Source of the DNA: Cyprinodon diabolis
Lineage: Eukaryota; Chordata; Actinopteri; Cyprinodontiformes; Cyprinodontidae
Assembly: GCA_030533445.1 (NCBI GenBank)
Contig: CM060068.1
Location: forward strand, 13,979,479-14,043,478
DNA length: 64,000 bases
Reading direction: 5' to 3'
Under the pieces are notes generated by a model. It saw only the letters and a list, made by a program, of their open reading frames with translations, was not told where the DNA came from and made no database searches. The position numbers and the translations under genes were made by a program. Shown here in pieces: positions 60,272-64,000 of this stretch. Numbering within the stretch: position 1 is the first letter of the stretch; each line of letters opens with the position of its first letter.

Positions 60272-60382
60272 CTCCCAGCAGAGAGGACCCCTGCGGCAGG
60301 ACGTGCCTCCATCTCCTACCCCTCCACTGCGGGCGCCACGGTACGATTCTATGGCGCGTGGAACTGTGAGTGGAGGTTACAG
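60272..60382 (+). CDS. Host gene exon 4 of 5 (111 bp)
   Basis: The acceptor is tctctgctctcag, and the donor is TACAG|gtagga. One base completes the Ser codon split with exon 3, then SQQRGPLRQDVPPSPTPPLR and APRYDSMARGTVSGGY follow, and two bases are left over. PPSPTPPLR is a proline-rich stretch that could serve as an SH3 or proline-directed kinase site. A donor-like ACT|gtgagt at 60366 lies inside the exon. Confidence 0.9.
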
Positions 60383-60500
60383 GTAGGAGACCATTCGCAG
60401 ATGATGACAGCTTCAGGTAAATCCGGCAAAGGAAGACCTTTCCAACTTAAATCTGTCCTAAAGACAGTAACCCTGACTGGGTCTATTTGGTTGGTTCCAG

Positions 60501-60582
60501 GCACCAAATGGATCAAAGCACCGACCAGTATGGCTATACTGGGAATATAGGAGGACAGCAGCATCAAACCAGCTCCAGATAG
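60501..60582 (+). CDS. Host gene exon 5 of 5, C-terminus and stop
   Basis: The acceptor is tttggttggttccag, and the intron before it is only 118 bp. One base completes Arg, then HQMDQSTDQYGYTGNIGGQQ and HQTSSR, and TAG at 60580-60582. The last residues do not form a clear C-terminal PDZ ligand. Confidence 0.9.
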
Positions 60583-63500
60583 AGGATTCCTGTCACCCCA
60601 ACGTCCTCCATCTGAAACATGCAGACTTCACCAAACATGTTGCAGCTTATTCTACTATTAATGCTGAATTAATCAAACAAGCAGCATCATTCTGTCTGTG
60701 TGAATGACAAAGATACCTGTTTGACTTTTAACAGTTTTCTGAATCACTCTGAGAATGTTTTTTTGTTTGTTTGCTTGTTTGTTTTTTGTGAAATCACGTT
60801 TTAATCTTTTTTCCACCAATTTTCATTCAGTTGTTTAAGGCTGTGAGTTAGTCAAAGGCACAAAGATAAAAAAAAGACTTGCACACTTTTTGGTCCAGAT
60901 GGTTTCAGGGCTTCTTAAAGTGACTCTAAAGGTTGGCGATGAAAACAAAAACAGGACAACAAATGTTATCTGCATCACAGGACCACTAACAGAGAGAGAT
61001 CCTCCTCTGTGTTACAAGATTTTAGCATAAAACCACTTACGTTCTTTCCAATGTGACTGGAAGAATTTTATTAACTGTGAGTAGGATGCAAAGTTATAGA
61101 ATATAGAAGAAAATGGTTCAGAAATATGTAATTTCTTTAAAAAATCACTAAAGCTAATACAGTTTGTTCCATAAATATGGCTTACAATTATTTGAAATCT
61201 TAATACCAGCAGGCGATACAGTCGTGGCAAAAACTAAGTAAATCCATCATTTGTAGAATCTCCTTCAGGCACGCAGCATCTCCTAGTAGTTATATTCTGT
61301 CTGACCTTAGCTGCCTCTGTGAGAGGTTCTGGCCCAGTTTTCTCTACAACATGCCCTCGGTACATTGAGTTTTACTGGTATTTATTCAAGCTCATCTTTG
61401 AAGGTCCCAACAGAGCATTTTAATTCAGTTGCGGTCTGGAAGCCCATATCATCACACCTCCACTGCCGTGTTGGACAGTCATTTGTCCTGTTACAGATCA
61501 TAAGATTAGACTTTGGAGCTTTTATGGGAATTTCTATGAGCATTTAAGGAAGTAATTAAAGGAGGACTAGCAGCTTCCTTAATATTTACCACTAGTAAAT
61601 ATTTCCTCTAACTTTAGAAATATGGACTTTATTTTTAAACGAATAGCTCTTCCTAGATTGATTCAGAAAAAGCAAGAAACGTTCAGCAGGTAAATATGAT
61701 TATCACCACTGTGCTGTTTCCCTCTAATTCCTTTGGAGGTCTACTTATTATTTCTCATGAATGTATTCAAGATTTCTATTGAGGCTGAAGTATTTTTAAA
61801 CTCTTGTGTGTTTGGGTGCTCTTAGATGAGTGATTTGCTCTGTTGACCAGTGAGTTATTTCCTTAAACTCAGCTTTTTCTAACTCTCTTAGATATTTTTT
61901 TCTGAGTCCTGAAGTTACATCACAGTAAAGTAATGATAGGCCTTTAATAACATTGCACTTTCATCTTAAGCAATAATATTTCTGTCAGTCAAGATGAGTT
62001 TAATTACATTCCTAGCACTGAATTAGATAAGATCCAAATGGGAAACGTGATGGCTCCAGCTCCGCATTAGGTTTTGTAATATTTTTATATCAGATAAAAT
62101 AGTAATAATTGGCTAAATCTAAAGTTTGACATTTGAATCAAACTCAGATCACATTAGATATTCTGGACTTAAACTTTATTTAAAATTACTCCTACTGGAG
62201 TCTATGATGAACTCTGGTTTTAACTGTCCTATATTTACAGTCTGGTGCTAAAACTGCTTTTAATTTCATTTTATACCAGCCTGTGGTCCTCTGTGTTGTG
62301 CAGGAGCCGCTGCATTAAGATCAAGCATCCATGTCTGTAGGAGTGAATGTTTTACAGAGCAGATTTTTACTGCAGACATGTTTCTGATCTGATTGTGTCG
62401 CCATCAGTGTACTTCTTATAGCAAAGATGGAGTCAGTCTCTTAGTTAAACCAAACTGTTGATTTACTCGGTTAAGTCAAATAGTTTTGCTTCACACTACT
62501 GGAACACAGCAGTATTAACTTCAATAGAAACTAACTGTTTGATATGTGTTAAAGAATCCCCTGAAGGACTGAGATACGGATCTCATTCGAATGTTCAGAG
62601 AAATTTACTATGAATAATTAAAAAGAATGTTTCTTACATTATTAGATTTATATTTTTTATACATTTATGTAGGGTCTGTAGGATTTAGAATGAATAAAAA
62701 TGAAAGACGAATGAAGGTTGGCAGAAAGTAAGTAGGAAAAGGAAGGTTTAGAGATATTGGTGGGATAAAAAATGAAGGAGTAAAAAATAGAAGAGATTAG
62801 AGATAGAAGGAGGTTAGTGAGGGGAACATTTTACTCAATCAGCTTTCTGTACTTCTGCTGTTTTTTATTTTCTCTTTATTTTGTGCTAACAAAGGTTACC
62901 CTGGTAAGATAGCATGTGGTAAAAAAAAAAAAGCTATGATGTACAGATTATTTTTCTCATAATTCATATATGAAAGTGGTACCCAAAATGAAGAAACCAA
63001 AATAACAAATAATAGAAACATTCAGTTTACTGGTGAGTAAGGAGATAACTGGGTGCAAACTGGGGTTTGTGATTTGGTAAAAAAGGCGTTTTGACCTGGA
63101 ATGTTTAAAAAGAGTGAATGAGGTGGAATGTTTAAGGTTTTATAAACATGTTGAGAATGGTTTGTCGCAGAAGTAAGTCTGAATGTGGAAGTTTTGGGGG
63201 AAACATTTAATTTTTTTTTTGTTCTTACATTTTAGAATAAAGTCTGAAAATCCTAAAGAAAATTTATCAGTATTTTCTGAATGAACAAATGTATTTTTTA
63301 TTATGTTTTTTTACTCTGAGAGGGAATCCATCAGTTTGTAATATTGCTTAGTGGTGATAGCAACTACAGTTTCTTAAAACCAAAACGAAGTTCTTTCTGC
63401 AAGTTAACATTTTATGGTTTAACTTTCAGGTTAGAGAATCAAACTTTCCCTTTGTGGGTCTTAAACATCTGTAAAAGTGGTAGTTGTGAATTTGCTTTTA

Positions 63501-63700
63501 TTACTCCCAGATTGGTAAGAGGTTAAACATAAAACCATTTAATACTGATGAAAGAAAAAGATTCTCTACATTTTAATCATTGATTTGTGTAAAGTCACAA
63601 TTTTTTTCTTATTTCACATTTGTAGTTTCAATTTTCCAGTTTGTGACTTGGAACCCATAAATAAAAGTTTGGCCTCTAAACCTGATGAAAACTCTGAACT
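60583..63700 (+). other. 3'UTR of the host gene and downstream DNA
   Basis: Non-coding sequence after the stop. T-rich tracts (60760-60790) lie near the stop codon. Candidate poly(A) signals AATAAA are at 63236-63241 and 63660-63665; the second is followed by a T/G-rich stretch. Which one is used, and so the UTR length, cannot be told. Small frames here (for example 61365-61547) have no motif. Confidence 0.45.
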
Positions 63701-64000
63701 TTTTGTAAATTTTCTTTGTAACATCTTAATGAATGGATGTGCTTTAAGTAAGACCCAATTCTAAAATAAGGTATAAAACAGCCCTTTACAACCGAACTAA
63801 AAGTCCACTACAGCTTCACGTTCCTTTATGATCCACTGAACAGATAAAACTGCTTAAAAGCTCCTACGTTGAATGTGTTGTATTCAGATGTCCACAATGT
63901 TTCAAAAACTGTCAGAAAAAAATCTAGAAATGTGTGAAAGTTTGAATGAAGATGGGGTTTGAACCCAGTGTGAATAACTTTTGTTACATGTTTTTTAAAA
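63701..64000. other. Window end, nothing recognised
   Basis: AT-rich sequence with no motif or frame of note. Confidence 0.5.

Larger units (their letters stand above)
25647..60582 (+). other. Host gene model: last five coding exons of a Pro/Gln/Tyr-rich protein
   Basis: Joined exons: 25647-25714, 30173-30249, 59198-59419, 60272-60382 and 60501-60582. Phases agree at every junction: exon 1 ends on a codon boundary, and exons 2, 3 and 4 each end two bases into a codon that the next exon completes. The product tail is about 190 residues. In order it has an HYPYQGT start, an RYEEVERQYASLPRRGP block, a PYQQQRDPRG stretch, a PPSPTPPLRAPRY stretch, and ends GGQQHQTSSR. It is low in complexity and has no catalytic domain or membrane segment. 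Such tails occur in junction and polarity scaffolds. A Par-3 family protein (PARD3/PARD3B) is my best guess, from the look of the RYEEVERQYASLPR block and the very long introns, but it is unverified. Introns are 4.46, 28.95, 0.85 and 0.12 kb. Confidence 0.8.

Noticed and set aside
1..64000. CRISPR arrays, bacterial operons or phage modules
   Set aside because: No regularly spaced repeats and no dense coding; the window is vertebrate in character.

Overview
The window reads as nuclear DNA of a ray-finned (teleost) fish. It is AT-rich, has no bacterial-style gene packing, and holds many Tc1/mariner, hAT, PIF-Harbinger, TTAA-target and LINE remnants of the kinds usual in fish genomes, plus (TG)n and (TA)n microsatellites. 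Nearly all long open frames are either transposon genes or chance frames.

One host gene is supported, on the + strand. Five short exons with consensus splice sites join in one reading frame: 25647-25714, 30173-30249, 59198-59419, 60272-60382 and 60501-60582, ending in TAG. They encode the last ~190 residues of a protein rich in Pro, Gln, Tyr and Ser. The gene continues upstream of the window or of the first exon recognised. The tail resembles those of large junction or polarity scaffolds (a Par-3-like protein is my guess), but I could not confirm this. The 28.9-kb intron between the second and third exons holds much of the window.

Layout: 1-724 is a Tc1-like element cut by the window edge, with an open N-terminal transposase frame. 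3763-13142 carries three non-autonomous hAT elements, two copies of another dispersed repeat, retroelement tails and a cluster of CCAAT boxes. 16056-18715 is a degraded LINE into which an apparently intact Tc1-type transposon (16120-17710, perfect 202-bp inverted repeats, full transposase) has inserted. 22142-23342 is a Harbinger-like MITE. 25647-30249 holds the first two exons with older transposon relics between them. 32370-33490 is a dispersed repeat interrupted by an element carrying the start of a helicase-like frame. 34866-35693 is a hAT element. 38139-39069 is a 43-bp tandem repeat split by a TTAA-flanked element. 39450-39855 is a LINE reverse-transcriptase tail on the - strand. 40449-41370 is a near-perfect foldback element with 399-bp arms. 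45997-47245 is an internally deleted Harbinger element. 52268-52329 is (TG)31, and 56026-56660 is an old foldback MITE. 59198-60582 holds the last three exons, followed by the 3'UTR.

The most informative features are the intact Tc1 copy and three nested insertions whose empty sites can be read from the sequence. I found no tRNA, rRNA, CRISPR array or multi-gene system. All family names rest on motifs recognised by eye, with no database search.
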